From: Taeniopygia guttata
Lineage: Eukaryota; Chordata; Aves; Passeriformes; Estrildidae
Length of the DNA: 64,000 nt
Assembly (NCBI RefSeq): GCF_048771995.1
Contig: NC_133024.1
Coordinates: forward strand, 44,306,001 to 44,370,000
Direction: 5' to 3'
A program made the position numbers and the translations under genes. The notes beneath the pieces were generated by a model that was given only the letters and a program-made list of their open reading frames with translations, had not been told where the DNA came from and searched no databases. This document shows, in pieces, positions 62,559 through 64,000 of this stretch (positions are counted from its first letter, which is position 1; each line of letters begins with the position of its first letter).

Positions 62559-62859
62559 TGTTGCAGAGCAGAATGAGTTAAATGACATGAGCAGCATGGC
62601 TGATTCGTTAAAGCTTGTGCAGCAGCAACCTTGAAGCTGATCAGGTAGCACGACCTGTGACCAAGATGAAACATCTCATCCTGTTCGCGCATGCAGTGCA
62701 ACCACAGCACACTCAGTTCACCAGGCAAGCATGGTAGCAGGTAATCAATAAGCATAAAGTGGAGCATCTTATCCCAGCCTTGGAAAGTATAAAAATAAGT
62801 GCTTGAAACCAATAAAGGTCTTTCTATTAACACTGCAGAGGCCATGCCTTATTCTGCCA
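62559..62859 (+). mobile_element. Solo LTR, avian ERVK-type
   Basis: A 301-bp element runs from TGTTGCAGAGCAGAATG to CCTTATTCTGCCA, with TG/CA ends and short, ALV-like LTR length. A TATA box, AGTATAAAAATAAG, lies near 62787 and a canonical AATAAAGG poly(A) signal near 62811, about 25 bases apart, so promoter and R region are intact in layout. Several CpG sites survive (GTTCGCGCATGC near 62683), suggesting it is younger than the ERVL-like copies. Flanks CTTATA and TAATTT do not give a clean duplication. No primer-binding site or viral coding sequence follows, hence a solo LTR. The minus-strand frame across it (62540-62845) is an artefact. Confidence 0.8.
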
Positions 62860-63734
62860 TAATTTATATTATTTCTTTTAATCACTACATATGCTACTCA
62901 GTCTTCAAAATTTGATTTAATTTCATCTAGAAAGTCAGCCTTTACATAACTTAAATTTACAAAGTTTCTCTAATTTAAGCTTTTTACAGTCAAACATAAT
63001 TTTGCACTACAAATAGCAGTGCACATATTAATTGCTATGTCTTCTAATAAATTAAGCTAACTCAGTTTTCATGATATTTTAGTTGAACATATTTTGCGAA
63101 TAGCTTCTAAATTATGCATACATGTTTTATAAAATGTCTGTTGTGATAGAGAGATAATTATTCATCATGCAGTGTTTATGCAGCTTTTTCTCAAATTTAG
63201 TAATCCAACATGATTTCCTGTGAAATCAGCTTCTATCTGCCAACACCTTCACAAGGAAAAAACAATATTGCAGGGTTAGAGAAAACTTATTTCTCAAAAG
63301 CAAAATATTAATTCTAGTATTTCAAAAGTGAATTAAATATTCAGGATTTGAAACTATCACATTATAACTTAATCATCAGTGTTATTATCACTAAAAAATA
63401 CCTAAATTTACAAGATCATGACTTACTGTACAAAAACAATGCCTCATAGCCAACAAACATCTTGAAGTTTTTTTGATCAAAGTGATGTCTATGTCACTGA
63501 ATGTCATCTATTTTTGTCGCAGTTGGAAAAAAAGGTAACTCTATTTCTGAAAGATGAGAAAGAGGGATCCAGACAGTGCTATAACCCTATAGTGAAGCAT
63601 AACTTCCCTAATTCTGTTTTATGCTGTAGAATTTTAGGGTAATTAGCTGGATAAAGTCCTAATTCTCACTTTTCTTTCATCTTAGATGAAGTGTTTTGTT
63701 CCAAATTCACAGATAGTATTTTCTGTTTAAGTGG
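62860..63734. other. Anonymous AT-rich non-coding DNA
   Basis: No gene, splice-bounded open segment or recognised repeat between the two LTRs. Confidence 0.55.
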
Positions 63735-64000
63735 TGTCCTGGTTTTAACTAAGATAAGGGTTACTTTTCTTTCTAGTAGCTGGTACAGTGTTGTAGTTTG
63801 GATGTAAGCTGAGAATAACGTTGACAACACACTGATATTTGAGTTGTTGCTGAATAATGCTTACTTCTAAGTGAATGACTTTTTTGCTTCCCATGTTCAA
63901 CCAGTGAGCAGGTGCACAAGAAGACAAGAGGGAACACAGCCAGGAACACTCCAATTTCTCTTTCCCATCCCGCCTGGATGACGGGGAGTGAGCAAGAGGC
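63735..64000 (+). mobile_element. ERVL-like LTR with internal deletion, running off the window
   Basis: The element begins TGTCCTGGTTTTAACTAAG and follows the same LTR type as 40871-41437: TAGTAGCTGGTACAGTGTTG, GTTGACAACACACTGATA, CCAGTGAGCAGGTGCACAAG and GGGAACACAGCCAGG. Near 63950 it jumps directly to TTTCTCTTTCCCATCCCGCCTGGATG and GGGGAGTGAGCAAGAGGC. In other copies that sequence lies a few hundred bases further on. The TATA and poly(A) portions are therefore missing. The remaining end lies beyond 64000, and whether an internal region follows cannot be seen. Confidence 0.85.

Noticed and set aside
1..64000. CRISPR arrays, bacterial operons, tRNA or rRNA genes
   Set aside because: No spaced direct-repeat array, no tRNA cloverleaf and no rRNA-like sequence was seen. 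The context is a vertebrate nuclear genome.

Overview
The window looks like non-coding nuclear DNA from a bird, most likely a songbird. It is AT-rich and has no bacterial-style gene packing and no long conserved reading frame. Its recognisable repeats are avian. There are CR1 LINE tails ending in the CTGTGATTCTGTGA-type or CTATGATTCTATGA-type 3' signature. There are solo LTRs of the avian ERVL-like group that begin TGTCCTG and end near GTTAAACCACGACA, and a short ERVK-type LTR. Family names come from remembered consensus sequences, not from a search.

Layout. Positions 1-4880 are anonymous AT-rich DNA. Around 4990-5285 lies an isolated CpG-rich patch with two CTCF-like motifs. It is followed at once by a strong splice acceptor and a short open stretch ending in TGA (5315-5363), the best candidate for a coding (terminal) exon. 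Positions 7665-8585 and 10465-10997 are plus-strand CR1 remnants, and 13903-14108 is a minus-strand CR1 tail. At 14256-14345 there are fifteen perfect TTCCCC units. Possible LTR-like GC-rich islands sit at 18719-19090 and 22560-22905. Positions 23490-26976 hold three LTR segments in a row, all on the plus strand. A minus-strand CR1 lies at 28011-28622, a possible minus-strand LTR at 29040-29360 and a 20-base C run at 29763. The stretch 29.8-38.4 kb is mostly anonymous, ending in a GC-richer block and a CR1 tail (38430-38568). A solo LTR (40871-41437) and a CR1 reverse-transcriptase fragment (42100-42590) follow. Positions 42.6-54.7 kb are anonymous, except for a weak CR1 tail and a possible small exon at 50751-50817. 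A near-complete solo LTR lies at 54684-55270. Positions 56.3-56.7 kb are a GC-rich island of unknown type. The right end carries a CR1 tail (62338-62505), a 301-bp ERVK-type solo LTR (62559-62859) and an LTR that runs off the edge (63735-64000).

No set of genes working together can be described. The window reads as intergenic or deep intronic DNA shaped by old CR1 and endogenous-retrovirus insertions. All seven confidently oriented LTR segments lie on the plus strand, while CR1 pieces are split evenly between strands. I found no convincing new biological system. The items most worth checking are the CpG/CTCF patch with its adjoining exon, the G-quadruplex-prone hexamer array, the clustered same-strand LTRs and a few perfect inverted repeats.
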